A stretch of DNA of 64,000 nt. Origin: a virus. The DNA is taken from positions 1 through 64,000 of IMG/VR virus record IMGVR_UViG_3300006735_000030, one strand, 5' to 3'. Within the stretch, counting starts at the first letter, position 1; each line of letters opens with the position of its first letter. Shown one piece after another: positions 15,945-25,351 of this stretch. The position numbers were made by a program, and so were the translations under genes. Under the pieces are notes generated by a model. It searched no databases. It saw only the letters and a list, made by a program, of their open reading frames with translations, and had not been told where the DNA came from.

Positions 15945-18464
15945 CTAAACGTTCAACTTTTCTTCACACAATCTAATATTTTGTCGAACATTTTCTTGGT
16001 CAACACCCATTGGATTTTCTAACAACTTATTAGCGTAATCAATACCCTCTTGATATTTTCCAGCGTAATAACAATTAACTATGTGACAATCGTATGCTTT
16101 AAATGATTTGTCTGGGTAAATTTCAAAATGTAGTATGTAACTTCTGTTTGGGAATGGAAACTTATTTTTAACTATTATCTTAGACCAACGATAAGATATG
16201 TCATGTTCACCAGTATTGTAATAGTGTTGAACTATTTCCCATAAGGTTTCATTTCTGTCTGGACAATAATGGTAACCTTTAACTAACCACTTCATAGCTT
16301 CATCCCAATCTTCTCTATCTTGGTAAGTCAATCCAAGTAGATAACAACAATAAAAGTTAAGTTCGGCGTGTTCTGATTTTTCCATGAATTTTTTTAAATA
16401 CCAAATCATACGTTCTTGGTAATGTTCATTTTGTTTTTCACCATATGGTAATTTATCACCAAAACTTCTACCAATCGAATCAAAATAAGATTTACCAATA
16501 TGATACAAGTGATACATATCATCTGGACTTTCTAACATTTGTTTTTCTAACTCTAAAGCATCTTTGATAAATTTATAGTCTTCTGTCCAAGTATCTCCAC
16601 CAGGTAGTAATACGTGTCTGAAAGATTCTGGTAAATTATCATAGTATGGTTCTTGATTATCACAATGTATAGTTTCATGTCTTTTATCTAATGCGAAATA
16701 CCAATCTAATTTTGCACTCCACAACCAAGTTCTACTATATCTTACATTACCAGAAAATGTTGGTACATTCCAAGCGTCAGCTGTTTTCATTATGTTCCAA
16801 TCAAAATCTTCATCTACTTCTAATATCTCATCTGCATCCATTCTCAGTATAAAGTCACATCCATGATTTATTGATAAACATTTTTGTAATGTATCATTTC
16901 TATTCCAACCTGGATACTTCCACTCTGTTTCATAAACAAGTCCAGGTATACCAGTTTCTTTAGCCCATCTTTCGACTTTACTTTTTGTATCATCACCACC
17001 ATTACATTGAATAACAAAATAATCAATGTATGGTGTTACCGAATCTAACATTCTTCTGATAACTTTTGTTTCGTTACCAAACATACAATTCATTACTATT
17101 TTTACATCTTTAGGTACTTTGTTTACATCAATAACTTCTATCTCTTCACCAACACGAGAAATATAATTTACGTAACCCTCTTCGTCACCATATTTTGGAG
17201 ATAATTCGGTGGTGTCCTCATCATAATCTGGGTTAGCACCAAAGTAAAAGTTGATGTTGCTGCATCCCGTATCATCATTCCAAGTCCAGTCTTTAACTCC
17301 AAGCTCTTCAAACCTATCTTTAATCTTTTTATCATAATACTCCTGCATTAATCTAACGTGTCTTTGAACGTCATAAGCTCTTCTACCAGGTTTCTCACCA
17401 AAACTATCTTTTGGTTTTATTGAACAATCTAATTGTACATAATGAAATTTTGGTATATGAATCATTTTTGTTTCTAAAAACGTTCTAACTATTATATCAT
17501 AATCATCTGTAGCACAATAATGTGGATTATGTCCACCTATTTTCATGTAAACATCTTTTCTCCAAGCTTTAGGATGGTTTAGACTACTCCACAATTTTCT
17601 GATTGATAATGGATTTACATTTGGTGCTCCATGTACCCACACACCATCAACATCATATCGTTTACCATAACCAAATCCCCATCCTTCTCCATAATCCTTA
17701 TATTCACCAGTCTCTTCTACTTGTTCTACCCAATCAGAGAATGCAAATCCAGCGTCTGGAAACTCATTGAAAGCATATACGTAATCTTCAAGACATTTTG
17801 GAAGTAACATATCATCATCGTCTAACTCAAGAATATACTCTCCATGACAATTAGAGGCGGCTACAAATTTATTGTGACCTATACTTGAAGTCTTATGTTT
17901 TTTGTAACTACGATATAATCTAACTCTAAAATCTTTGTCTGCTATATCTGTTAATATATCCCACGTTTCATTGTCTGTCGAATCATCATATATTACCCAT
18001 TCCCAATTTCTGTATGTTTGTTCTTTTAGTGAGTTGTAAGCATTAAATATATTAGTCTTTATGTTGTAAGTTGATGTAAATACTGATATTAACTTATTTT
18101 TTGTAACATTTGAACTTACCTTTATGTAGTGTTTAGCTAAAATATTTCCCATCTCTTCAGTAACTTCATTGAAGTGTAAACATTTTTCTCTCCAATACCT
18201 TGGTAAATTTTTTACGTTTTTAAAATTATCTTCTGAACCAATACAACATATAACATCTGGATTTTCTTTTGTTATAATCTCATCAACTTTAGAATCATCA
18301 AGATTACAAATAGTATCTATCATACTCATTTCACCATAACGATGATTTGTTATCGTTTTTAACTCTAATTCTTCTAAACCAAATACAGCTACTGTAATTA
18401 TTCTATCATTTAATTTAGTTTCATCGTAAGTATAAAAGATACCTCTATGTTCAAACTCTGCCAT
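15945..18464 (-). CDS. Large two-domain glycosyltransferase with C-terminal helical repeats
   Basis: The 839-residue protein has an unassigned N-terminal 130 residues, then a family 2 GT-A domain (ISVFTSTYN, WVIYDDSTDNETW, YILELDDDDMLLP) at about 125-340. A second GT-A-like domain at about 460-620 has VKIVMNCMFGNETKVIRRML and the DxD site FILRMDADEILEV. The C terminus (about 650-839) is helical with TPR-like spacing (YHLYHIGKSYF, NFYCCYLLGLTYQDREDWDEAMKWL). Two active sites suggest sequential transfer of two sugars. It overlaps the start of its neighbour by one base. Confidence 0.82.
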   Translation of the reverse strand: MAEFEHRGIFYTYDETKLNDRIITVAVFGLEELELKTITNHRYGEMSMIDTICNLDDSKVDEIITKENPDVICCIGSEDNFKNVKNLPRYWREKCLHFNEVTEEMGNILAKHYIKVSSNVTKNKLISVFTSTYNIKTNIFNAYNSLKEQTYRNWEWVIYDDSTDNETWDILTDIADKDFRVRLYRSYKKHKTSSIGHNKFVAASNCHGEYILELDDDDMLLPKCLEDYVYAFNEFPDAGFAFSDWVEQVEETGEYKDYGEGWGFGYGKRYDVDGVWVHGAPNVNPLSIRKLWSSLNHPKAWRKDVYMKIGGHNPHYCATDDYDIIVRTFLETKMIHIPKFHYVQLDCSIKPKDSFGEKPGRRAYDVQRHVRLMQEYYDKKIKDRFEELGVKDWTWNDDTGCSNINFYFGANPDYDEDTTELSPKYGDEEGYVNYISRVGEEIEVIDVNKVPKDVKIVMNCMFGNETKVIRRMLDSVTPYIDYFVIQCNGGDDTKSKVERWAKETGIPGLVYETEWKYPGWNRNDTLQKCLSINHGCDFILRMDADEILEVDEDFDWNIMKTADAWNVPTFSGNVRYSRTWLWSAKLDWYFALDKRHETIHCDNQEPYYDNLPESFRHVLLPGGDTWTEDYKFIKDALELEKQMLESPDDMYHLYHIGKSYFDSIGRSFGDKLPYGEKQNEHYQERMIWYLKKFMEKSEHAELNFYCCYLLGLTYQDREDWDEAMKWLVKGYHYCPDRNETLWEIVQHYYNTGEHDISYRWSKIIVKNKFPFPNRSYILHFEIYPDKSFKAYDCHIVNCYYAGKYQEGIDYANKLLENPMGVDQENVRQNIRLCEEKLNV

Positions 18465-19954
18465 TATATAAACTCCAATCTACTTATACCAATTCCAAGT
18501 TCACCCTTTAATGAATACAATAAGTAATCATCGTAAATACACGGGTCTCTAAGTTCTTTTACAGCTCCACCACCATAAACAGTAGATGAACCTGGTTTAG
18601 ATGTTGTCAATGGTAAATTACCACCTTCCCATTCTTCTGTTGGTTTTACAAGAACTTCAAGTCTTTTTGGCTCCCACGTGTCTAAATCAAGTTCTAAAAC
18701 TTTAATTGATTCTGGTGTATCTCCAATTGTGGTGTAAAATAAAAATAAAATATTTTCCTTGACAAGACAAGCTGTATGTCGTATATTTGGTAGTAAGTTA
18801 AACATTGGTTTAAATTCACCTTCCCAACTATCAGATTCATAAACTATACCATCAATGTTTTTGTTTTTAGCTATAGAATAAAACTTGTCTTTGTATTTAA
18901 ATACTCTGAAATAAAATTCACCTAATACTTTATTATCCGTTTCAAAATTTATACCATCATTTGACCAACTGATAAATGATTTTTGACCACCTTCTATGTC
19001 TCCATGATAATACATAATTATTCTTTTTGACTCTTCATCAATGTGTACGTCTGGACTAGCGATATGTGATATACAATTTGTTTGGTCTTTTTGTAATGTA
19101 CCTGGATGATGTACTTTGTATGGCCCTTCTACATTATCAGAATAAGCTAGTCTTATATACTGACCACCATGATGTCCAAAATATAGATAGTATTTACCAA
19201 GTGGATTTTCTACCCAATCTGGAACTTTGATTAATGATGGGCCATTTATATTGTTTCCTTGGTTAAGTTCCATCATGTGCGGTTCTATAATTGGATGTAG
19301 TTTTTTAACATTAAATCTAGCATTAAATGTATAACCATGATATTGTATATCTTCTCTAAAGAAATTTGTAATTCTCTCTATGGTATCTTCGTCATTGTAA
19401 AATGTACTATAATGTTTTTTCTTTCTGAATCCACTTTTTTTATTGGACAACGGGGTAGTTGGTATATTTAACTTGTTACAAATGTATTCATAATCTTGTT
19501 GTAAGTTTTCATACCTACCAACAAAGTCAAGTTGACTTTTACCATCTCCAAGATAGATGTAAGGTTTATCTGTGATTTCCATATCACCTTTTGTCCACTC
19601 TGTAAAATCTTCTACTGAAGTATCTTTACCTCTTTTATTCCAATGGTAACGTGATACAGCTATATCATATGGATTTCTAACGAAACCAAATTTAAAATAA
19701 TCCAACCAAGTATCCCATCCATAGTTATCAATAAACCATTGGTGTGTTTCACGTAAAGGTGGATGTGGATGGTTGGTAAAAAACTTATCCATATTTAGAC
19801 CAGTAGAATGTGTCTCGTCATCTATACCATCTTGATACTGACCAGTTATAATATCATCTTCACCACAATGTTTTGCTAAAGTAACTTGAATACTTGAACC
19901 AGCAGTCTTTTTACTTTTAAAGAAAATAAACTTGTGTTTATGTGAGATAATCAT
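18464..19954 (-). CDS. Sulfotransferase fused to a glycosidase-like beta-propeller
   Basis: The 496-residue protein begins with a carbohydrate sulfotransferase: the PAPS 5'-phosphosulfate loop is FKSKKTAGSSIQ at residues 12-23, and the 3'-phosphate motif is FVRNPYDIAVSRYHW near residue 90. After about residue 235 it changes to repeats such as GKYYLYFGHHGGQYIRLAYSD, IIMYYHGDIEGGQKSF and FKYKDKFYSIAKN, the pattern of a five-bladed GH43/GH32/GH130-type propeller. A fused sulfation and sugar-binding (or cleaving) protein is unusual. It may sulfate a surface or virion glycan. Whether the propeller is catalytic is unknown. Confidence 0.75.
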   Translation of the reverse strand: MIISHKHKFIFFKSKKTAGSSIQVTLAKHCGEDDIITGQYQDGIDDETHSTGLNMDKFFTNHPHPPLRETHQWFIDNYGWDTWLDYFKFGFVRNPYDIAVSRYHWNKRGKDTSVEDFTEWTKGDMEITDKPYIYLGDGKSQLDFVGRYENLQQDYEYICNKLNIPTTPLSNKKSGFRKKKHYSTFYNDEDTIERITNFFREDIQYHGYTFNARFNVKKLHPIIEPHMMELNQGNNINGPSLIKVPDWVENPLGKYYLYFGHHGGQYIRLAYSDNVEGPYKVHHPGTLQKDQTNCISHIASPDVHIDEESKRIIMYYHGDIEGGQKSFISWSNDGINFETDNKVLGEFYFRVFKYKDKFYSIAKNKNIDGIVYESDSWEGEFKPMFNLLPNIRHTACLVKENILFLFYTTIGDTPESIKVLELDLDTWEPKRLEVLVKPTEEWEGGNLPLTTSKPGSSTVYGGGAVKELRDPCIYDDYLLYSLKGELGIGISRLEFI

Positions 19955-19955
19955 A

Positions 19956-21290
19956 CTAAAATTTATGTTCTAACTTATATACAAATTTGTTATCAACTTT
20001 TATTTCTTCAAACCCAAGTGATTTACATAGATTTCTTGAACCATCGTTATAGTCATTCGTTCTAGCAAAATGAAAAATATTTCTGTCTGGCCAATAAGTA
20101 TCACTTCTTGTCATACTTCTAAAATCAACAAGATGTGTCATTGGACGACCTTCCTTGTCAAAGAAAGAATTAACTTGTGTTAAAAAATCCATATTCATTT
20201 TCAAGAACTTTTTAGCTATACCCATCTTCTGATAATCTTTTCTTACAACATAATTGTGTATAAAAGATATAGTACCATCGTAGGTATCTTCTTCAAAAAG
20301 TTCAAGAGTAACACCTATAGCTTTGTAATTAGATAAGAATGAGGCTATAACTTGATTGTCTTTCTTGGATAGTAAAAATATTGGTGGTGAAAGTCCATCA
20401 CATTGTTGTGACATTTGTTCGGCATATTCTTCCTCACTAAGAGCTTGTCTGTCTGGTTTCCAAGTTTCAAGTTCTTCGTCAAGTGATGATAAAAATTGTG
20501 TCCACATATCGGCACTTATTTTATTTGTCATTACGTATGGTGAATCTGAAAAATACAACTTTGTTTTCTCTAACCAATACCAAGTCTTGTAAGAGTTACT
20601 ATTTACTGGTATTGCATTAAAGTGATAAACCCAACCCAACTTTGTAAACAACATATCCTCTCTCAATATTTCTTTTCTATGTAAATCTTGCATATTCCAT
20701 TTGTAAGGTAGTAACTTCAAATCAACATTGTTTTTTTGTACAAAGAAGTTTATCATTGGTTGGTCTGTACCAACACCATAATTTTTCTGAATACCACTTA
20801 CGAGCTCCTGGTTTGTCAAGTAAAATTCAAGTATATCTTTGAACAAAGTTTTATGTTCCTTGTTTACAACCATTACACCAGAATTAAAATACTCAGACCA
20901 ATCAAACATATAACCTTCAAATACGTGTTTAGAGTAAGTTTCCATACTTCTCATTACCCAATCATAACTACCATCATTATGTACGGCACAAAATTTATTA
21001 TCTGTTTCTTCAAATATATTTGGAGCATCTGGGTGTATGTATGTATCAGAATCAACTATTAAAACTTGGTCATATTCTATACCACTATTTTCTAACAAAT
21101 CAAATACAAGTAATTTGTGCCAATTTGGATTCATAACTTTTTTGTCATAAACCCATTGGTCTAATATAAAAACTTCACAATCATTCTTTTTTGCCCATAC
21201 TTTCCAACTATCTATTGATACTTGATATGGTTTACATCTTCTTGGATTATCTGGATTTTCTATATTTACTGTAAAAACTATATTAGACAT
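19956..21290 (-). CDS. Glycosyltransferase fused to GNAT acetyltransferase-like domain
   Basis: I start at ATG 21290, behind SD GGAGG; the frame extends four codons more to a TTG. Residues 1-270 form a GT8-like domain with VLIVDSDTYIHPD as metal site and SGVMVVNKEH as acceptor loop; it is paralogous to the gene at 21283-22032. Residues about 300-444 look like a GNAT domain, with the acetyl-CoA loop VVRKDYQKMGIAKKFL and the preceding strand pattern. The fusion could add and then acetylate an amino sugar. It overlaps its upstream neighbour by eight bases. Confidence 0.72.
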   Translation of the reverse strand: MSNIVFTVNIENPDNPRRCKPYQVSIDSWKVWAKKNDCEVFILDQWVYDKKVMNPNWHKLLVFDLLENSGIEYDQVLIVDSDTYIHPDAPNIFEETDNKFCAVHNDGSYDWVMRSMETYSKHVFEGYMFDWSEYFNSGVMVVNKEHKTLFKDILEFYLTNQELVSGIQKNYGVGTDQPMINFFVQKNNVDLKLLPYKWNMQDLHRKEILREDMLFTKLGWVYHFNAIPVNSNSYKTWYWLEKTKLYFSDSPYVMTNKISADMWTQFLSSLDEELETWKPDRQALSEEEYAEQMSQQCDGLSPPIFLLSKKDNQVIASFLSNYKAIGVTLELFEEDTYDGTISFIHNYVVRKDYQKMGIAKKFLKMNMDFLTQVNSFFDKEGRPMTHLVDFRSMTRSDTYWPDRNIFHFARTNDYNDGSRNLCKSLGFEEIKVDNKFVYKLEHKF

Positions 21291-22032
21291 ATTGACCTCC
21301 AAATCTTTCCCAAGTTATTCTCATCAGTTCTATTCTATCTTGTACACTTATACCAGTAAAGTGCCATATGTTACCATACTTTACAAAAAATGGTGTTGGG
21401 TCTTCTATTATTTGCCAATTACCAGCTAACATTTCTTTTTTATGCATTGAAAATAGATTCCACGTTGGTGGTAACAACTTTGGTGTTATATTATTTTTGA
21501 CCAAATGATAGTTTAAAATTGTTTGTTCTTTACCACCACCCTTATTCCAATTGTCAAGTTCTTCTTGATTGTCAAAGTAGAAATCCAATATCTCTTTGAA
21601 TATGTGTAAATGTTTTTTATGAAAAAATAGGACACCAGCATTAATATACTGATAGTAATCAATCTCCAAGTTTGGAAAGAACTTACCATACGCTTTTATA
21701 CTATCGTCCATCCACGTCATATTAGCTATATCATTTACTCCACAAAAATCTTCATCGAATAAATCAAATGGATTGGGTGAATCCCATTTCACCATTGTGT
21801 CCGAATCTACAAGACCTATTTTATCGTAACCTTCAGCTCTTTCATAGATTAGTTCTTTATTCCAAATAGGTTTACCAAATCTTTCATCATGTTCGGTGAT
21901 AACTTGTAAGTCTACGTTGTTTTTCTCACACCAATATTTCCAAGTGTTTAAACAATATTGACTATAACTACTATTTTTATATGTTGAACTTGGGTGGTCT
22001 ATTGTAACTATGTAAATTAAATTTTTACCCAT
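21283..22032 (-). CDS. GT8-like glycosyltransferase
   Basis: The 249-residue protein has IYIVTIDHPSS at the N terminus, the metal-binding DSD in IGLVDSDTMVKWD near residue 77, NAGVLFFHKKH near residue 132 and EQTILNYHLVKN near 170. It aligns along its length with the N-terminal domain of the 19956-21290 product, so the pair arose by duplication, and the other copy gained the GNAT domain. It overlaps both neighbours. Confidence 0.75.
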   Translation of the reverse strand: MGKNLIYIVTIDHPSSTYKNSSYSQYCLNTWKYWCEKNNVDLQVITEHDERFGKPIWNKELIYERAEGYDKIGLVDSDTMVKWDSPNPFDLFDEDFCGVNDIANMTWMDDSIKAYGKFFPNLEIDYYQYINAGVLFFHKKHLHIFKEILDFYFDNQEELDNWNKGGGKEQTILNYHLVKNNITPKLLPPTWNLFSMHKKEMLAGNWQIIEDPTPFFVKYGNIWHFTGISVQDRIELMRITWERFGGQYV

Positions 22033-22684
22033 TTTTCCTCACTAATAAGTCTCTACTGAAATTATCCATGTAGAATTTGTTTTGTTGTTCTTGTTTTTCT
22101 TTTGTCTTTGGATGATACAAACTCAATTCCTCTTGTGGTGGTAAGTGAGCATATGTTTTAGCACCAGTAATCAATTCGTGTAATGGTCTTACCCATTTTA
22201 TATCTTCATGATTACGAAATACTCTAGCTTGATAGTCTGGATAATTTACCCATCCTTGTTCTGTAACTCTCCAACCCCATTTTTGTACATCTTGTTCTGT
22301 AAAACCATCAACAGTATTTACTCGTGGTATCCATATCAAATCTACGTCATTAATATCTAATATTGTTTTTAATTGTAGTAATAATATTTCATGTGGATAC
22401 TCATCTGCATCAATGTGGAAAATATAGTCACCAGTTGAATTTTCAATAACCGAGTTTTTGTGAGCTGCAAAATCACCATCAAGTTTTCGTTGGTACACTT
22501 TTATCATCTTAGAGTCAGCATATTGTTGAGTCCAAGATTGTAAAACCATATCAACCGCATCATCTTTCCCATCAACACAGATTACTATCTCGTCTTCTGG
22601 GTCTGTCTTATGTACTAATATTTCTAATAACCTATTTAACTCATCGGATTCATTATGAACCGTGATACCATAACTAATTTTCAA
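22025..22684 (-). CDS. Family 2 glycosyltransferase
   Basis: The 219-residue protein starts ISYGITVHNESDELNRLLEIL and has EIVICVDGKDDAVD and the DxD site FHIDADEYPHE near residue 97, typical of the WaaE/LgtF-like branch of GT2. It likely adds a sugar to a lipopolysaccharide-type or virion glycan. It overlaps the upstream coiled-coil gene by four bases. Confidence 0.85.
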   Translation of the reverse strand: MKISYGITVHNESDELNRLLEILVHKTDPEDEIVICVDGKDDAVDMVLQSWTQQYADSKMIKVYQRKLDGDFAAHKNSVIENSTGDYIFHIDADEYPHEILLLQLKTILDINDVDLIWIPRVNTVDGFTEQDVQKWGWRVTEQGWVNYPDYQARVFRNHEDIKWVRPLHELITGAKTYAHLPPQEELSLYHPKTKEKQEQQNKFYMDNFSRDLLVRKNG

Positions 22685-23265
22685 GTTAATTTTCCTTGTG
22701 CTTTTCTTCTTAATAATTTTTCTTTTTCGACACCGAGTTTGTCAAGTTCTACTCGTAATTTTTTAGCTGAATCTTCACCAAGTTCTTCATTCATCAATTG
22801 TTGTTCTACGTCATCCATTTTTTCTTCTACATCATTTAATTTATCTAAGACAGTAACTCTTGGTGGTAAATCTTTTTCATTGAAAATACTACCATAGTCA
22901 AAGTCAACTAAATTTATTTCTTTGTAATTTTTTAAGGTATATGTTTTCCAAACTCCCTTAACTTCTTGGATAAAATCTCTGATGTATTTATTGAACGTAA
23001 TTGAACCATCTCGTATACCTTCTCCCATCTTGACTCTCATATAAGTAAACTCACCAGTATTGGTAAATTCAAGTCCACCGACTTTTCTAATCAATCTCTT
23101 TAAAACTTGTGGATATAAATTATCCAAATCAAATACATACAATTTTCTTTCTTGAATAGCACCTCTAAATGGCACCCAATCCAATACCAAAGAAACTTTA
23201 TATTTTATTTTACCAGTACTTTGTGATTTATACTTTCCTATAATCATATCACCTCTACGAATCAT
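22681..23265 (-). CDS. Conserved-looking phage protein with C-terminal coiled coil
   Basis: The frame is open back to 23376, but that part overlaps the upstream gene and is basic and low in structure. I start at ATG 23265, giving 194 residues; ATG 23247, with a GAGGTG site, is an alternative. The first half is beta-rich (KYKVSLVLDWVPFRG, RKLYVFDLDNLYPQVLK) and the last 55 residues form a coiled coil (VLDKLNDVEEKMDDVEQQL). It is unlike the glycan genes around it and may be a virion assembly or phage structural protein. Confidence 0.55.
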   Translation of the reverse strand: MIRRGDMIIGKYKSQSTGKIKYKVSLVLDWVPFRGAIQERKLYVFDLDNLYPQVLKRLIRKVGGLEFTNTGEFTYMRVKMGEGIRDGSITFNKYIRDFIQEVKGVWKTYTLKNYKEINLVDFDYGSIFNEKDLPPRVTVLDKLNDVEEKMDDVEQQLMNEELGEDSAKKLRVELDKLGVEKEKLLRRKAQGKLT

Positions 23266-23302
23266 ATTTCTTCGTATTAGTTCTCTTTTTAGGAATTTTG
23301 TT

Positions 23303-23812
23303 CTATACGATGCCGCTAGCCCCACTATTAGTCTCCAAGTTTTGTTTGACAAGACCCATATCTGTACAAGCTTCAAGAAACTCGAATTGACCGAATCTCT
23401 TAGCTCCTTCGGTATCTAATCGTGATTCATAGAACTCACCATCTTTACCTGGTACAGGATAATTTTTTCTATCTTCCTCTGGTATAAATATCACTTTAGC
23501 GTATCTCCAGTACCATTCTTCTCTTGTTCCTTCTGGAAATATTATACCTCTTGGCCCCATATTGATAACTGATGGATACCAATATATTTGTCGTTCTTCA
23601 TCAAAAAATTCTAAATCTTTGACTATATCTGCGGTTGTCTCTAATTGTTGAGCTCTTTGTTTAGATTCTTTTGTGTAATATGAGTTTGATGTAAACCCAC
23701 AATGGAAACATAAATAACTTTTAAAATCATCTTCTTCTTTTCGTTCTACAGTCTCTTCAAAACATTTTTCTTCAGAAAAACAATTAGGACATTTTATCTT
23801 AATTTCTGCCAT
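23303..23812 (-). CDS. Zinc-ribbon phage protein, unknown function
   Basis: The 169-residue protein has an N-terminal zinc ribbon: CPNC at residues 8-11 and CFHCG at about 35-39. The rest contains YWYPSVINMGPRGIIFPEG and EEWYWRYAKVIFIPEEDR, segments I recall in conserved proteins of marine T4-like phages without known function. It may bind DNA or RNA through the ribbon. It is one base from the glycosyltransferase upstream. Confidence 0.7.
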   Translation of the reverse strand: MAEIKIKCPNCFSEEKCFEETVERKEEDDFKSYLCFHCGFTSNSYYTKESKQRAQQLETTADIVKDLEFFDEERQIYWYPSVINMGPRGIIFPEGTREEWYWRYAKVIFIPEEDRKNYPVPGKDGEFYESRLDTEGAKRFGQFEFLEACTDMGLVKQNLETNSGASGIV

Positions 23813-23813
23813 A

Positions 23814-25151
23814 TTACACCTTTGTTAATTTTGGTAATTTAATATCTAAACCACTTGGTTTTGTATCTTCAACTTTTTTCAATTGTGGTAGTTTTAGATT
23901 TACTTGTTGTGGTTGTTCTTCAAACTTTGGTAAATACTTATCAAGTATTAAACTCAACTCTTTTGTCATGTTTTCTAAACTAAAACTCTTACTATGTAGA
24001 GATTGTTTTTTAGCTCCTATCAAGTATTTAGCATAGTTTTTAAAAATATCCATCATAACTCTACAAGCATTAGGATAGTTTGTAGTAAACCACTGCATTC
24101 CTTCAACAAACATACCTTCTGGAAAACCCGCAGTTGGTACACTACTCATACTACCTGGTAACAATACAGACATATCCTTTTCTAAGAAATCTGTATGACC
24201 ACTCCAATTTGGAGCTATAACTGGTTTTTCACTCAAACTAGCTTCCAACAATGGTCTACCAAATCCTTCACCATGTGTTAATGAAACATGAGCTTTTACT
24301 TTTGGATGATTATATAATTGATTCATCTCATCATCAGTAAAATCACCATGTAGTACATATATGTTTGGTAGTTCACCATATACGGTTTTACGTATATCTC
24401 TAATCTTTGAAAGAATCTCTTCTCTATCAATCACAGAAAATGTAGCTCCACTTGTCTTCATTATAAGACCTGGTGCGTTTTTGACGTTCTTAAATGTTTC
24501 CAAAAACGTTTTAACTAACATACCAGTATCTTTTCTATCTTCACCAATATTACCTTGTAACCAATGACCAGTATACAAGAAGTTAAATTTTTCTGGTATC
24601 TGTTCAAACTCCGAAACAATCTCTGGACTAAACTCATTAGTCTTTTTGTAAATGTTTAAATCGGCTCCTTCAAATAAGACTTCTATTGCTTTTTCCAATC
24701 TCAAGTCTGGTCCTTTTTGACCAGTTTGTTGGTCTACTCTTGAAAATGTAGTATTGATAAAACCTTGTTTAGTAAAGCTTGATGGAACTAATAATAAGTC
24801 CATTCTATTAGCACCTTCTAACCAAGTCTGATGAACTACAGTTGATTCTATACCAGCTGTTATTCCAATGTTATATTTAGCATTAACCATAAATTCATTT
24901 GGTACTACAATATGAAAGTGTATGTCTGGTTGTCTTGGTAACCTTGGTTCTGTCATCAACCTATCAATAATTCTTTTATCTCTTTCGTCATGTTCATCTA
25001 ACGCATTCATTGAACAATTACCCCAACGAACAGACATTATCTTAATGTCAAATTTGTCCATATCAATTAACGAATGAACTATATCTCTACTATGTGAACC
25101 ATAACCACTTCTTGTGGCTACTGGTGCAGTAACTAATACTAATGGTTTCAT
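23814..25151 (-). CDS. Family 4-type (GT-B) glycosyltransferase
   Basis: The 445-residue protein is a group 1 glycosyltransferase: RSGYGSHSRDIVHSL at the acceptor site near residue 13, and the donor-binding GEGFGRPLLEASLSEKPVIAP with the E-x7-E pattern near residue 290. The C-terminal tail carries a repeated short motif, LKLPQLKKV then IKLPKLTKV, which looks like a linear binding motif and not part of the enzyme fold. It should transfer a nucleotide-activated sugar in the cytoplasm. Confidence 0.88.
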   Translation of the reverse strand: MKPLVLVTAPVATRSGYGSHSRDIVHSLIDMDKFDIKIMSVRWGNCSMNALDEHDERDKRIIDRLMTEPRLPRQPDIHFHIVVPNEFMVNAKYNIGITAGIESTVVHQTWLEGANRMDLLLVPSSFTKQGFINTTFSRVDQQTGQKGPDLRLEKAIEVLFEGADLNIYKKTNEFSPEIVSEFEQIPEKFNFLYTGHWLQGNIGEDRKDTGMLVKTFLETFKNVKNAPGLIMKTSGATFSVIDREEILSKIRDIRKTVYGELPNIYVLHGDFTDDEMNQLYNHPKVKAHVSLTHGEGFGRPLLEASLSEKPVIAPNWSGHTDFLEKDMSVLLPGSMSSVPTAGFPEGMFVEGMQWFTTNYPNACRVMMDIFKNYAKYLIGAKKQSLHSKSFSLENMTKELSLILDKYLPKFEEQPQQVNLKLPQLKKVEDTKPSGLDIKLPKLTKV

Positions 25152-25343
25152 TTATCCCCCATATTCCTTTATCATTTCTTCAGCTCTTTCGTATTGTCCA
25201 TCATAACTATTCATATTAAGATACCAACCCTTTTTTCCATTGATACCAACTTTTATATGAGCTACAATTAGTTTAGCTAAATCCTCACTTGGTAAATTTT
25301 TTCTTCGATATTTTTCTATTACATCTTTAATTAATTTTTCCAT
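25152..25343 (-). CDS. Small helical protein, unknown function
   Basis: The 63-residue product is wedged between two family 4 glycosyltransferases, ending directly at the start of one. It is helical (EDLAKLIVAHIKVGINGKKG) and contains a short Tyr- and Asp-rich C terminus. It has an SD before its ATG. No function is recognised. Confidence 0.55.
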   Translation of the reverse strand: MEKLIKDVIEKYRRKNLPSEDLAKLIVAHIKVGINGKKGWYLNMNSYDGQYERAEEMIKEYGG

Positions 25344-25351
25344 GTTAACTC

